The notes: generated from the letters alone by a model not told the origin. A stretch of DNA of 64,000 nucleotides from Cognatishimia coralii (GCF_037478305.1 NZ_JBBGAZ010000001.1:1-64000); one strand, 5' to 3'. Counted from the stretch's first letter, positions 9,060 through 18,364 are shown. Translations and numbers: made by a program.

Positions 9060-10032
9060 GACCTCTGAAAACACCGTGGAAACCTACGGCGCGCTGCAGG
9101 ACAAAGTGCCGGATCAGCCGCCCACCAGCCAATGGAAGGACGTCTGGCACCAGTTCCGCAAACACAAAGGCGCGGTCTGGGGCGGGGGGTTCCTGCTGTT
9201 CATCACTTTGGCGGTGATCGTCGGGCCTTATGTCTGGACCATAGACGCGCAGAAACTGGACATCCGCGCCAAGGACATGCGTCCGATCTATGTTGCACTC
9301 TGGGATGGAGACGCCAAGACCGGGTGGAACCATCCCTTTGGCACCGACCAACTGGGCCGCGATATCCTCGCAAACCTCTTGGAAGGTGGCCGTGTGTCCA
9401 TGGCCGTCGGCTGGCTCGCCATGGCGCTGACCATGGTGATCGGCACCTTTGTGGGTGTGACCGCGGGTTTCTTCCGCCGCGCAGACGGCCTCTTGATGCG
9501 ATTCACCGATCTGGTGCTGTCCCTGCCGATCCTGCCGATTACTCTGGTGGCTGTGACGCTGTTCCGCCAACCTTTGGTCAGCCGTTTCGGCCCCGAAGGT
9601 GGCATGTTCATTATGATCGTCGGCATCATTGGCATCACGTCATGGATGCAAACCGCACGGATCGTGCGCGGCGAAGTGCTTGCGCTAAAGGAACGAGAAT
9701 TCGTTCTGGCCGCGCGCTCTATCGGCACGTCGTCTAGCGCGATCATCCGTCGGCATCTTCTGCCCAATGTGATCTCGCCGATCATGGTCTCGGCCACGCT
9801 GGGCCTCGCCGCGGCGATCATTACCGAATCCGCGCTCTCATTTCTGGGCGTCGGCTTCCCCTCAGACTTCCCCACCTGGGGCAAACTCTTGGCGGATGCT
9901 GTATCGCGGATGGAGGCCTTCCCCGAACGCGTCATGCTCCCGGGCATCGCGATTTCCCTGACGGTTCTGTCGGTGAACTACCTCGGAGACGGTCTGCGCG
10001 ACGCATTGGACCCAAGAATCCGCGGAAGGTAA
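9052..10032 (+). CDS. peptide ABC transporter permease (DppC-like)
   Basis: 326 residues. A cytoplasmic N-terminal stretch of about 40 residues (OppC_N type, with WHQFRKHKGAVWGGGFLL) is followed by six membrane helices. Diagnostic segments are HPFGTDQLGRDILANLLEGGR and the EAA loop EFVLAARSIGTSSSAIIRRHLLPN, followed by the DppC C-terminal motif GDGLRDALDPR. The ATG lies within the last codons of the dppB-like gene. It pairs with that protein as a heterodimeric channel. The downstream gap of 64 bp leads into the rhamnose genes, which are probably a separate unit. Confidence 0.9.
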   Translation: MTETSENTVETYGALQDKVPDQPPTSQWKDVWHQFRKHKGAVWGGGFLLFITLAVIVGPYVWTIDAQKLDIRAKDMRPIYVALWDGDAKTGWNHPFGTDQLGRDILANLLEGGRVSMAVGWLAMALTMVIGTFVGVTAGFFRRADGLLMRFTDLVLSLPILPITLVAVTLFRQPLVSRFGPEGGMFIMIVGIIGITSWMQTARIVRGEVLALKEREFVLAARSIGTSSSAIIRRHLLPNVISPIMVSATLGLAAAIITESALSFLGVGFPSDFPTWGKLLADAVSRMEAFPERVMLPGIAISLTVLSVNYLGDGLRDALDPRIRGR

Positions 10033-10096
10033 GCAAAACCTACTGTCCTTCAGCACGCGCATTGCCTAGATTGCGAAAAACAATCGAGGGCAGCGC

Positions 10097-10666
10097 GTGC
10101 TGGAGATTTCCAAGACAAAGCTTGATGGCGTTCTATTGCTAACGCCCAAACGCCACGGCGACGCCCGTGGCTATTTTTGTGAGACATGGAACAAGGCGCG
10201 GATGGCCGAGCAGGGGCTCGACTATGACTTTGTGCAGGACAATCAAAGCCTTTCGGCTGAAGTCGGCACGGTCCGTGGTCTGCATTTCCAATCGCCGCCC
10301 CACGCGCAGGCGAAACTGGTGCGCTGCGGGCGCGGGGCGCTCCTCGATGTGGCCGTAGACATTCGCAAAGGCAGCCCAACCTATGGGCAGTGGATCTCTG
10401 AGGAACTCAGCGCCGAAAACGGCCGGCAGCTCTTGATCCCCGAAGGCTTTCTGCATGGGTTCATCACACTGATGCCCGACACAGAAATCCTTTATAAATG
10501 TAACGATTACTACAGCCCAGAATGTGACGGGGCCGTGCGCTTTGATGATCCCGATATCGGGGTCGACTGGGGCAGCGACACCTCCGGCGCAACGCTGAGC
10601 ACCAAAGACGCGAACGCCCAGAGCTTTGCAGATTTCAATTCCCCATTTGAATGGACCGCATCATGA
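10097..10666 (+). CDS. rfbC: dTDP-4-dehydrorhamnose 3,5-epimerase
   Basis: 189 residues, usual length. It isomerises dTDP-4-keto-6-deoxyglucose at C3 and C5, the third step of dTDP-L-rhamnose synthesis. The cupin core shows DARGYFCETWN, the conserved FVQDNQSLS and GTVRGLHFQSPPHAQAKLV (catalytic His in RGLHFQ), and IPEGFLHGFITL. The start is GTG, with CGAGGG at 10085-10090 as Shine-Dalgarno. Its stop overlaps the start of rfbB in an ATGA, so the two are translationally coupled. Confidence 0.95.
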   Translation: MLEISKTKLDGVLLLTPKRHGDARGYFCETWNKARMAEQGLDYDFVQDNQSLSAEVGTVRGLHFQSPPHAQAKLVRCGRGALLDVAVDIRKGSPTYGQWISEELSAENGRQLLIPEGFLHGFITLMPDTEILYKCNDYYSPECDGAVRFDDPDIGVDWGSDTSGATLSTKDANAQSFADFNSPFEWTAS

Positions 10667-11703
10667 AACTTCTCGTCACCGGCGGGGCCGGATTTATTGG
10701 ATCTGCCGTTGTGCGCCTCGCCATCGAACGCGGCCATGAAGTGATCAACCTAGACGCGCTGACCTATGCCGCCTGTCTGGACAATGTGGCCCCTGTGGCG
10801 CTCTCGCCAAACTACACTTTCGTGCAAGCCGACATTCGCGATGCACTGGCCATTCAGACCGCGATCAATGGCCATAAACCCGACGCCATCATGCATTTGG
10901 CCGCTGAATCCCACGTCGACCGCTCCATCGACGGACCCGGCGATTTCATCGAGACCAACGTCAACGGCACCTATGTGATGCTCGAGGCCGCGCGCGCGTA
11001 CTGGGAGGCTCAAGGGCGGCCCGACAGCTTCCGTTTCCACCATGTCTCAACCGACGAAGTCTATGGCACCCTCGGCGCAACCGGCATGTTCACCGAGGAC
11101 ACGCCCTACGCACCCAACAGCCCGTATTCCGCGTCCAAAGCCGCCTCCGACCACCTTGTGCGTGCATGGGGCGAAACCTATGGCCTGCCGGTTGTCATAA
11201 CCAATTGCTCCAACAACTACGGGCCTTATCAGTTCCCCGAAAAACTGATCCCCGTGGTGATCCTAAACGCCCTCGCAGGCCAGCCGATCCCGGTCTATGG
11301 CAAAGGCGAGAACATCCGCGATTGGCTCTATGTCGAAGACCACGCCGACGCGCTTTTGCTGGCGCTTGAAAAGGGCGAGCTGGGCCGCAGCTACAACATC
11401 GGCGGCGAGAACGAAGCCACCAATATCGACCTCGTCCGCCAGATTTGCGCGATCCTGGACGATCTGCGCCCGGGGGACGCGCCCTATGCAGATCAGATCA
11501 CCTTTGTCACCGACCGCCCCGGCCACGATCTGCGCTACGCCATCGACCCGACCCGCATGCGTGAAGAACTCGGCTGGCGGCCCTCCGTGACCGTCGAGGA
11601 AGGCCTGCGCAAGACGGTTCAATGGTACCTCGAAAACGGCGACTGGCTCGAAGCGCTCATGGCGCGTCACGGTGTCGGAGAACGGCTCGGGCAGGGCGGA
11701 TGA
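10663..11703 (+). CDS. rfbB: dTDP-glucose 4,6-dehydratase
   Basis: 346 residues, SDR extended family. It makes dTDP-4-keto-6-deoxy-D-glucose from dTDP-glucose with bound NAD+. The Rossmann motif GGAGFIGS starts at residue 7; HLAAESHVDRSIDGP is near 80, the catalytic Thr-Asp-Glu appears in HHVSTDEVYGTL near 130, and the YSASKAASDHLV motif near 160 carries the Tyr-x3-Lys pair. An ATG four codons earlier is possible, but the start at 10663 forms an ATGA overlap with rfbC. Its own stop overlaps rfbD in the same manner. Confidence 0.95.
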   Translation: MKLLVTGGAGFIGSAVVRLAIERGHEVINLDALTYAACLDNVAPVALSPNYTFVQADIRDALAIQTAINGHKPDAIMHLAAESHVDRSIDGPGDFIETNVNGTYVMLEAARAYWEAQGRPDSFRFHHVSTDEVYGTLGATGMFTEDTPYAPNSPYSASKAASDHLVRAWGETYGLPVVITNCSNNYGPYQFPEKLIPVVILNALAGQPIPVYGKGENIRDWLYVEDHADALLLALEKGELGRSYNIGGENEATNIDLVRQICAILDDLRPGDAPYADQITFVTDRPGHDLRYAIDPTRMREELGWRPSVTVEEGLRKTVQWYLENGDWLEALMARHGVGERLGQGG

Positions 11704-12548
11704 AGCTCCTCGTCTTTGGCAAGACCGGACAAGTCGCGCGGGAATTGATCCTGCAAGGCGGTGCGCATGAGATCATGGCTTTGGGCCGCGATCAGGCGGA
11801 TCTATCAGACTCCGAGGCCTGCGCCGCAATCATCGCCCAAAGTGACGCAGACGCAGTGATCAACGCCGCGGCCTACACGGCGGTCGACAAGGCCGAAGAG
11901 GAAGAAGCCCTCGCCACGATTATCAACGGCGACACCCCCGGGGCCATGGCGCGGGCCTGTGCGGTCAAGGGTATCCCGTTTCTGCATGTCTCAACCGACT
12001 ATGTGTTTGACGGAGAAGGGGAAAAGCCTTGGTCGCCAAATGATCCCGTAGCACCCCAAAACGCCTATGGCCGCAGTAAACTGGCCGGCGAAGAGGCCGT
12101 GCGCGCGGCAGGTGGAGCGCATCTCATTCTGCGCACATCCTGGGTGTTTTCGGCCCATGGCAATAACTTCGTCAAAACCATGCTGAGGCTATCTGAAACA
12201 CGCGACCAACTCACCGTCGTCGCCGATCAAATCGGAGGCCCAACCGCCGCACGCGACATCGCAAAAGCGCTACTCGCGATTGCGCCCCAGCTCGGGGCCC
12301 GCAAGGGCGGCACCTTTCATTTCGCAGGTCATCCCGCCGTCAGCTGGGCCGATTTCGCCCGCGAGATTTTCGAGAAATCAGGTCGCGACACGCAGGTCGC
12401 GGATATCCCAACCTCGGACTATCCAACCCCCGCCAAACGACCGCTCAATTCCCGCATGGAATGCAGCGATCTGACCAAAGATTTCGATGTCGACATCCCC
12501 GATTGGCGCGAGGCTTTGGACGAGGTTTTGCGCGACCTAGAGGCCTAA
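11700..12548 (+). CDS. rfbD: dTDP-4-dehydrorhamnose reductase
   Basis: 282 residues. It reduces dTDP-4-keto-L-rhamnose to dTDP-L-rhamnose, the last step of the pathway. The N-terminal GKTGQVAREL is the cofactor-binding turn; VINAAAYTAVDKAEEE, FLHVSTDYVFDGEG and AYGRSKLAGEEAV (Tyr and Lys of the SDR catalytic set) are all present, as is the RTSWVFSAHGNNFVKTML block. ATGA overlap with rfbB. The 3' end overlaps by 4 nt the stop of the convergent phosphohexomutase gene. Confidence 0.95.
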   Translation: MKLLVFGKTGQVARELILQGGAHEIMALGRDQADLSDSEACAAIIAQSDADAVINAAAYTAVDKAEEEEALATIINGDTPGAMARACAVKGIPFLHVSTDYVFDGEGEKPWSPNDPVAPQNAYGRSKLAGEEAVRAAGGAHLILRTSWVFSAHGNNFVKTMLRLSETRDQLTVVADQIGGPTAARDIAKALLAIAPQLGARKGGTFHFAGHPAVSWADFAREIFEKSGRDTQVADIPTSDYPTPAKRPLNSRMECSDLTKDFDVDIPDWREALDEVLRDLEA

Positions 12549-13921
12549 GCCAAACGCGCCTTGAGCGATTCCAGATGCCTTGTGACCAAAGCCGTCGCGG
12601 CATCGGCGCTGTCACTTTCGGCATAGCATCGAAACTCTGGCGCATTGCCTGAGGGCCGCAGATGCACAATATCACCGCCTTCAAACGTAACGCGAAGCCC
12701 GTCCGTTTGGTCCACAGCCGTTTCCATTGGCATACCCTCAAAAAACGAAGCCCGAGCGGTCGCGTCGGTGCTGAGTTCCGCCAGAAACACCTGCGAGGCC
12801 TCCGTCGCGATCCCTTGCAAGCGATCTGCGGCTGTGAACCGCGGTGGCAGATCCGCCACCAAATCCCCCAGTGAAACACCTTGGGACTTGGCCAACGCCA
12901 AAGGCGCAAGGATCGGCAAGACGCAATCGCGCGTCATCAACGGCGCGAGGCCTTTGGCCTCAAACCCCAACAAAAAGCCCCCATTGGCCTCATAGCCTAC
13001 AACTCGGGCGGCTCTGTCATCCGCCAAAGCCTCTTCCATCGCTGCAATCACATAGGGCGAACCGATGCGGGTCCGGTGGATGGTGGAAAACCCCTCCATC
13101 GCTTCGATCATCGTATTGCTGGAAACAGGAGTCACCAACACATCCGCCTCAACATAATCCGCCGTCAGCGCGCCAAGCACGTCGCCAGGCACGATCTCTC
13201 CCGGAGCAATCGCCAGCATCGGACGGTCTGCGTCCCCGTCAGTTGAGACAATGGCATCAAGACCATGTGCACGTACCCAGCCCGTCAACATACCTCGGGT
13301 CTCTGGATCGACCGCTTCGGTGTCCACCGGAATAAAGACTTCGGAACGCGCCAGCGGCGTGACCTCTGCTCCCAAGGCCTCAAGGATGGTCATCAAGAGA
13401 TCGCGCGCGACCGAACTGTGTTGATAGACCCCTATGCGCAAGCCGCTTAGTGCATCTTTCGCGAAAGCATCGGTGTAGCGAGCCACAAAGGCCGCGGCGC
13501 TATCCTGCTGAGAACGCGCGCCTTTTGCCGCCTTCGACACGCCGCCCAAAGCCGCAACAATCGCCGTCTCGTCAGCCTTGCTGATCTCGCCGCTTGTCAC
13601 ATAGAATTTCAACCCGTTGCGATCTGCCGGGATGTGGCTGCCGGTGATCATAATCGCGCCATGCCCCTGCGCCATCGCCGAAAAGGCCAGAGCAGGCGTC
13701 GGCAGCACCCCGCAATCAACGGCCTCAAGTCCCGCAGCCTCAACGGCTTTCAAGACCTCGGATGCAATCTCAGGAGACGAAGGCCTCAGATCTTGCCCCA
13801 CATGCACAGCACCGCCGGTGTCACAGCTCGCGATGAACGCCTGTGTGTAGTCTTGCACCAAGTCAGCGGTCAGTTCCGTCACCAACCCGCGCAAGCCGCT
13901 CGTACCAAATTTCGGAGCCAT
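12545..13921 (-). CDS. phosphomannomutase/phosphoglucomutase family protein
   Basis: 458 residues of the alpha-D-phosphohexomutase superfamily. All four domain signatures are visible: FGTSGLRG at the N-terminus, the phosphoserine loop ITGSHIPADRNGLKFY near 95-110, the metal loop STDGDADRPM near 230, the sugar-binding EANGGFLLGFEAKG near 310, and the phosphate-binding C-terminal domain ending with RPSGNAPEFRCYAES. It interconverts hexose 6- and 1-phosphates in the cytoplasm; next to the rhamnose genes it probably supplies glucose-1-P or mannose-1-P for polysaccharide precursors. I prefer the ATG at 13921 because GGTGGA precedes it. Alternative: GlmM-like function, which is less likely. Confidence 0.88.
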   Translation of the reverse strand: MAPKFGTSGLRGLVTELTADLVQDYTQAFIASCDTGGAVHVGQDLRPSSPEIASEVLKAVEAAGLEAVDCGVLPTPALAFSAMAQGHGAIMITGSHIPADRNGLKFYVTSGEISKADETAIVAALGGVSKAAKGARSQQDSAAAFVARYTDAFAKDALSGLRIGVYQHSSVARDLLMTILEALGAEVTPLARSEVFIPVDTEAVDPETRGMLTGWVRAHGLDAIVSTDGDADRPMLAIAPGEIVPGDVLGALTADYVEADVLVTPVSSNTMIEAMEGFSTIHRTRIGSPYVIAAMEEALADDRAARVVGYEANGGFLLGFEAKGLAPLMTRDCVLPILAPLALAKSQGVSLGDLVADLPPRFTAADRLQGIATEASQVFLAELSTDATARASFFEGMPMETAVDQTDGLRVTFEGGDIVHLRPSGNAPEFRCYAESDSADAATALVTRHLESLKARLA

Positions 13922-14007
13922 AATTCCACCCAATCCAAATACTTGCTTGGGTTTTAGCGCCTCAGGTCAAGTGGTGCGAGGGGAAATCCCCCTGAGGTCA
14001 GGAAAAC

Positions 14008-15057
14008 CTAGAACCAGCGGCCAAAGGCGATCAGATGCACGGTTTCTGCCTGTCGCGTGCCGGAGATATCCCAGCAGTCGACGTCGGTCTGAGTGGTGCT
14101 AGACGCGCCTGTCGTGGTGAACCTTGGCACGCTGGCTTGGGCACTTGCGACACCGCTTGGAGGCGTCGAAAACGCGATCGGAAAGCTCCAAGTTGTCACG
14201 CCCGTGCCACTTGTGGTCAGGGTCTGCGCACAAATTTGCGTGCCGTCCGCAAAGCGCGTGTAGCTACCATTCGCGGTTGATCCGGTCTCGATCACAGCGC
14301 CAGTCGGCACGCCGGCCGCCTCCGCGACACTGCCAACCAAATTGCCTGGCCCATATCCGTAATCCGCCCGCATCAACCGACCCGCCGTCGTATCGGTCGC
14401 TGAGGCCATCACCGCAGCCCCCGTCACATACCCGTTGCTGCCATCCACCCGCAAAGCATCCACCCAAGTGCTGCCATCTGCCGAGACCTTGATCGTCAGA
14501 TCATCGTTTCCGGTCGTCCCAACCTCGGCGCGCCCGCCATATCCGGTTTGAAACAGAAAGCTTGCGGTGTCGCGCGCTGTGGCCTTGTTCAACGTCAGCC
14601 GATGCCCCGCACCATCATGGGTGAACAGCGTCGACGCCCCGCTGAGGATCATCTGATTGTTGGCATCAGGCGTTGCATTCACGCCAAGGCGTTCGATTTC
14701 CAAGGGCAAATCGCGGGCGGTCTCCCACAGGTTACTTGTGCTCAAGACCGCAATCTCCGCCTCATCCACCACATAGGCCCGCCAACCGGGCTGGGGCGCG
14801 ATAAACCAATAGGCTCCGCCCTCATAGATCGCGATCTCTCCGTCATGGCCCACCCAAGCGCCAGTCGCCGAAGCCGCGACAATATAACGATGTCCCTCAG
14901 CGTCCGAGGCAGGTGGCGTCGTCAAGGAACGACTTTGCACCACCAGTTGCACCGCAATATCCAACAGCCGAATGCCCTCATTATGGGTCACATGTTTCTG
15001 CGCCTGTGCTGCTTGAATATAGGGCAGGGCGAGGATCGGGGATGTTTCTATAGGCAT
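14008..15057 (-). CDS. DUF2793 domain protein (possible phage/GTA-type spike or fibre protein)
   Basis: About 349 residues. The first 120 residues (SPILALPYIQAAQAQKHVTHNEGIR..., then VGHDGEIAIYEGGAYWFIAPQPGW) are the DUF2793 domain; the rest is Gly/Ser/Thr/Ala-rich with beta-structure character, ending in HLIAFGRWF. GGAG lies 9 nt before the ATG at 15057; the long upstream extension has no domain support. DUF2793 proteins are common in Rhodobacterales. To my knowledge one of the RcGTA head-spike proteins, which bind the capsule, belongs to or resembles this family; I cannot verify that here. It sits between rfbD and rfbA, so a link to surface polysaccharide is plausible. No other phage gene is nearby. 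Confidence 0.8.
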   Translation of the reverse strand: MPIETSPILALPYIQAAQAQKHVTHNEGIRLLDIAVQLVVQSRSLTTPPASDAEGHRYIVAASATGAWVGHDGEIAIYEGGAYWFIAPQPGWRAYVVDEAEIAVLSTSNLWETARDLPLEIERLGVNATPDANNQMILSGASTLFTHDGAGHRLTLNKATARDTASFLFQTGYGGRAEVGTTGNDDLTIKVSADGSTWVDALRVDGSNGYVTGAAVMASATDTTAGRLMRADYGYGPGNLVGSVAEAAGVPTGAVIETGSTANGSYTRFADGTQICAQTLTTSGTGVTTWSFPIAFSTPPSGVASAQASVPRFTTTGASSTTQTDVDCWDISGTRQAETVHLIAFGRWF

Positions 15058-15244
15058 GACATAGCTCCGGCTTGGTTTCGCCAAAGCTGCGCAAAGCATC
15101 TTGCGATCTCCTTGGCACGGCGCACGCTGGTCAGGCAAAATGCGCAACGCCTGCCGCCGTGCCTGCGGGTTTTCGCAGTTTTCCTTGCCAAACCGGGGCG
15201 TTACTGGGCACAAGAAGAAAAGACATTAAAAGCAGGCACAGATC

Positions 15245-16135
15245 ATGACGAAGCGCAAAGGCATTATTCTTGCAGGTGGCACGGGGTCTCGCCTGTTCCC
15301 CATCACTAGCGGCGTCTCAAAACAGCTCTTGCCTGTTTATGATAAGCCTATGATTTATTACCCGATTTCGGTTCTGATGCTGTCAGGCATCCGAGAAATC
15401 GCGATGATCACCACGCCGCAAGACCGTGCGCAATTTGAACGGGCTTTGGGCGATGGCAGCCATTGGGGTGTGTCGCTTACCTATATCGAACAACCCAGCC
15501 CCGACGGCCTCGCGCAGGCTTATATTCTGGCTGAGGATTTCCTGAATGGTGCGCCAAGTGCGATGATTTTGGGCGACAACCTGTTTTTCGGCCATGGCCT
15601 GCCAGATCACCTCGAAGAGGCCGCAAAACAGGCGCAGGGCGGCACGGTCTTTGGCTACCGCGTCACCGATCCCGAACGCTATGGCGTCGTAGATATCGAT
15701 GCCGACGGCAAAGTTACCGCCATCGTCGAAAAACCCGAGGTCGCGCCGTCACCTTATGCAGTCACGGGCCTTTATTTCCTCGACGGCACAGCGCCTGCAA
15801 AAGCCAAATCGGTTAAACCTTCGGCGCGCGGTGAGCTTGAGATCACCTCGCTTTTAGAACTCTATTTGGACGAAGGCTCGCTCACCGTTCAGCAACTTGG
15901 CCGAGGTTTTGCATGGCTCGATACGGGCACCTACGCCAGTCTTCTGGACGCAGGAAACTTCGTTCGTACCTTGTCAGAGCGTCAGGGGATGCAGGTTGGC
16001 TGCCTTGAGGAAATCGCCTTCGACGCTGGCTGGATCGACCGTGATGCCTTGGCAGAACGCGCCGAATACTATTCCAAGAACGCCTATGGTGCCTACCTGA
16101 AAGGCCTTCTAACCGAGACCTCGAAAATCAAATAA
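15245..16135 (+). CDS. rfbA: glucose-1-phosphate thymidylyltransferase
   Basis: 296 residues, normal for RmlA. It couples dTTP and glucose-1-phosphate to dTDP-glucose, the first step of rhamnose-nucleotide synthesis. The nucleotide loop GGTGSRLFPITSGVSKQLLPVYDKPMI spans residues 10-36, with YYPISVLMLSGIREIAMI next and the metal-binding Asp in ILGDNLFFGHG near 110. YIEQPSPDGLAQA and FAWLDTGTYASLLDA complete the family pattern. It is separated from rfbC-B-D by two minus-strand genes, so it has its own promoter in the 187-bp gap before it. Confidence 0.95.
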   Translation: MTKRKGIILAGGTGSRLFPITSGVSKQLLPVYDKPMIYYPISVLMLSGIREIAMITTPQDRAQFERALGDGSHWGVSLTYIEQPSPDGLAQAYILAEDFLNGAPSAMILGDNLFFGHGLPDHLEEAAKQAQGGTVFGYRVTDPERYGVVDIDADGKVTAIVEKPEVAPSPYAVTGLYFLDGTAPAKAKSVKPSARGELEITSLLELYLDEGSLTVQQLGRGFAWLDTGTYASLLDAGNFVRTLSERQGMQVGCLEEIAFDAGWIDRDALAERAEYYSKNAYGAYLKGLLTETSKIK

Positions 16136-16156
16136 GCCACTCTTCTAAAAACAAAA

Positions 16157-16186
16157 AAGCCGCGCAAAGTCTCCTCTGCGCGGCTT
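16157..16186 (-). terminator. Rho-independent terminator of the dctPQM operon
   Basis: A 10-bp perfect stem (AAGCCGCGCA with TGCGCGGCTT) is followed, reading the minus strand, by TTTTTTGTTTTTAG. The T-run is on the minus side, so it mainly ends dctM transcription; it may also help to stop rfbA. Confidence 0.85.
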
Positions 16187-16206
16187 AAGTTTGAGTGGGA
16201 GTGTTA

Positions 16207-17601
16207 TTAGTTTAGTATCAGCTCCGGTCCCATGATCGAGTTCGGCAGGAATGTCGAAATCGCTGGGATATAGGTGATCATGATCAGGAAGATGAACAGC
16301 ACACCGAGGAACGGAAGGGCCGCACGGACAACGCTCATCATTGGCATGCCAGCCACACCCGAGGTCACAAAGAGGTTGAGACCAACTGGCGGCGTGATCA
16401 TACCGATCTCCATGTTCACAACCATGATGATACCCAAGTGGATCGGATCAATGCCCAGCTCGATCGCGATTGGGAAAACCAGCGGTGCCACGATCACCAA
16501 GAGACCCGAGGGCTCCATGAACTGGCCACCAATCAGCAAGATGATATTGACCACCACAAGGAACATCACCGGACCAAAGCCTGCGGACAGCATGGCGTTT
16601 GCCACCGCCTGAGGGATCTGCTCTTCGGTCAGAACATGCTTGAGGATCAGGGCGTTGGCGATCACGAACAACAGGGTGACCGTCAGCTTGCCTGCTTCAA
16701 ACAGGGTCTTGCGGGTGTCTTCGTGGAACCAAGCCGTGACGATCGCCTGAGGCGCCTGCAGCAGCGACTTGCGCTCTTGCCCGTCGCGTGCGGCCAGCGG
16801 CCCCATATCGCGATAGATGAAGCAGGCCACAAAGAAGGCATAGACAGAGGACACAGCCGCCGCCTCAGTCGGCGTAAAGAACGCGCCTGTGACGCCCGGA
16901 ATGCCGTAGATCCCAACCATGATGATCACGATCAGCAAGAGACCCCAGGACGCATCGCGGAAGGACGCTCCGATCTCGCCCCAGCCTTTCCACTCACCTT
17001 TTGGCATATTCTTGATACGCGCCATCACATAGATCGCGATCATCAACATCAGCCCTGCAAGGATCCCAGGAATAACGCCTGCGAGGAACATCCGGCCAAC
17101 AGAAACCTCAACAGCCGCTGCGTAAACCACCATCACGATAGACGGGGGAATAAGAATACCCAAAGTACCTGCATTACAGATCACGCCTGCTGCAAATTCT
17201 TTGGTGTACCCCGCCTGTCGCATAGCAGCAATGACGATAGTACCGATAGCGACGACGGTTGCAGGGGATGATCCTGAGAGGGCTGCAAACATCATGCAGG
17301 CAAATACACCCGCAATCGCCAAGCCTCCGCGCAGATGTCCCACGCAGGCAATCGAAAAGCGGATGATGCGTTGGGCAACACCGCCAGTCGACATGAACGA
17401 CGACGCCAAAATAAAGAATGGGATCGCCAGAAGAGTGAAGTGACCTACGAATGCCTGCATCAGCGTCTGTGCAATAGAGGCCAGGGAGGTGTCACTAAAG
17501 ATCAGCAGAAACAGGATTGAGGACATGCCAAGCGATACAGCGATAGGGACGCCGATCAGCAAAAAGCCAATGACCAGTAGGAATAGAAATAGGACTGACA
17601 T
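16207..17601 (-). CDS. dctM: TRAP transporter large permease (DctM type)
   Basis: 464 residues with about 12-13 membrane helices. The family is recognised from IPFFILASSFMSTGGVAQRI, the motif SGSSPATVVAIGTIVI, GTLGILIPPSIVMVVYA and the C-terminal GMITPPVGLNLFVTSG. It forms the ion-driven transport channel for the TRAP system. It is some 40 residues longer than compact DctM proteins because of a hydrophilic insert around residues 265-300 (MGPLAARDGQERKSLLQAPQ). A TTG two codons upstream is also possible as start. It directly follows dctQ. Confidence 0.92.
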   Translation of the reverse strand: MSVLFLFLLVIGFLLIGVPIAVSLGMSSILFLLIFSDTSLASIAQTLMQAFVGHFTLLAIPFFILASSFMSTGGVAQRIIRFSIACVGHLRGGLAIAGVFACMMFAALSGSSPATVVAIGTIVIAAMRQAGYTKEFAAGVICNAGTLGILIPPSIVMVVYAAAVEVSVGRMFLAGVIPGILAGLMLMIAIYVMARIKNMPKGEWKGWGEIGASFRDASWGLLLIVIIMVGIYGIPGVTGAFFTPTEAAAVSSVYAFFVACFIYRDMGPLAARDGQERKSLLQAPQAIVTAWFHEDTRKTLFEAGKLTVTLLFVIANALILKHVLTEEQIPQAVANAMLSAGFGPVMFLVVVNIILLIGGQFMEPSGLLVIVAPLVFPIAIELGIDPIHLGIIMVVNMEIGMITPPVGLNLFVTSGVAGMPMMSVVRAALPFLGVLFIFLIMITYIPAISTFLPNSIMGPELILN

Positions 17602-17607
17602 GGTCAA

Positions 17608-18273
17608 TTAGTCTCCGATTTTTTCGCGTGCTTCATCGATTTCGTCTTCGACTTCGTGGCTTGCGACGATTCGATCTGTTTCGCCTTTCCAGATGGCGAT
17701 GCCAGCTTGGATGAAGCGGAAGAGCAGAAGGGCAGAGGAAATAGGCAGAACCACATAGGGAATAAGACGTGGCATTTTGTTATAGGCTTCGCCTTCGTTA
17801 AAGACGTCTTCCATCCACTTCAGGATCGTCGGATGTGGGATGTCATCAAGCTCGTACCAGCCTTTGGCGAGGAACTTGTCTTCAAAGCCCAGTGGGAACC
17901 AACGGCCTTCTGTTTTCGGAAGGTTTGCGAAGTTCGCCCAATAGTCCCAGCTGCCCTTCAACAGAAGGAAAGAGAAGGCAATACAGACGCTTATGGCAAT
18001 CAGTCCGGTCACGCGACGCGCGCTCTCGGACATGCCGTTGATCATGACGTCAACGCCCAGATGCGCGCCTTTCTTGACCGCATAAGATGCGCCCAGCAGG
18101 ACCAGCCAGCCGAACAGGAAAACCGTCGCCTCAAGCCCCCAGAGAATGTTTGAATTGAACCCTTTGCGCGCAACAACATTGGCAAATGTCAGCAATGTCA
18201 TGGCACCCAGCAGAGCAGCGATGAGGTTTTCTTCGAGCTTGTCGACGAACCCGGAAGAAGGTTTCGACTGCAT
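17608..18273 (-). CDS. dctQ: TRAP transporter small permease (DctQ type)
   Basis: 221 residues with four predicted membrane helices. The segment FGWLVLLGASYAVKKGAHLGVDV is the DctQ signature. The stretch between helices 3 and 4 (WYELDDIPHPTILKWMEDVFNEGEAYNKMPR) is longer than in minimal DctQ proteins and resembles the C4-dicarboxylate subgroup. It forms the membrane complex with DctM. The stop codon lies six bases from the DctM ATG. It is separated from dctP by a 91-bp gap containing a terminator-like hairpin. Confidence 0.9.
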   Translation of the reverse strand: MQSKPSSGFVDKLEENLIAALLGAMTLLTFANVVARKGFNSNILWGLEATVFLFGWLVLLGASYAVKKGAHLGVDVMINGMSESARRVTGLIAISVCIAFSFLLLKGSWDYWANFANLPKTEGRWFPLGFEDKFLAKGWYELDDIPHPTILKWMEDVFNEGEAYNKMPRLIPYVVLPISSALLLFRFIQAGIAIWKGETDRIVASHEVEDEIDEAREKIGD

Positions 18274-18320
18274 GTCCCAGCTCCTTTTCAGTGTGGCCTA
18301 TCTTGCGATCAGGCATAAAA

Positions 18321-18349
18321 AAAGAGCCCACCCAAAGGATGGGCTCTTT
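18321..18349 (-). terminator. terminator/attenuator between dctP and dctQ
   Basis: A 10-bp perfect stem (AAAGAGCCCA with TGGGCTCTTT) is followed on the minus strand by a run of T (TTTTTTTATGCC). It is placed after the binding-protein gene and should end a share of transcripts, giving excess DctP. Confidence 0.85.
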
Positions 18350-18364
18350 CAACGTTACATCAAA

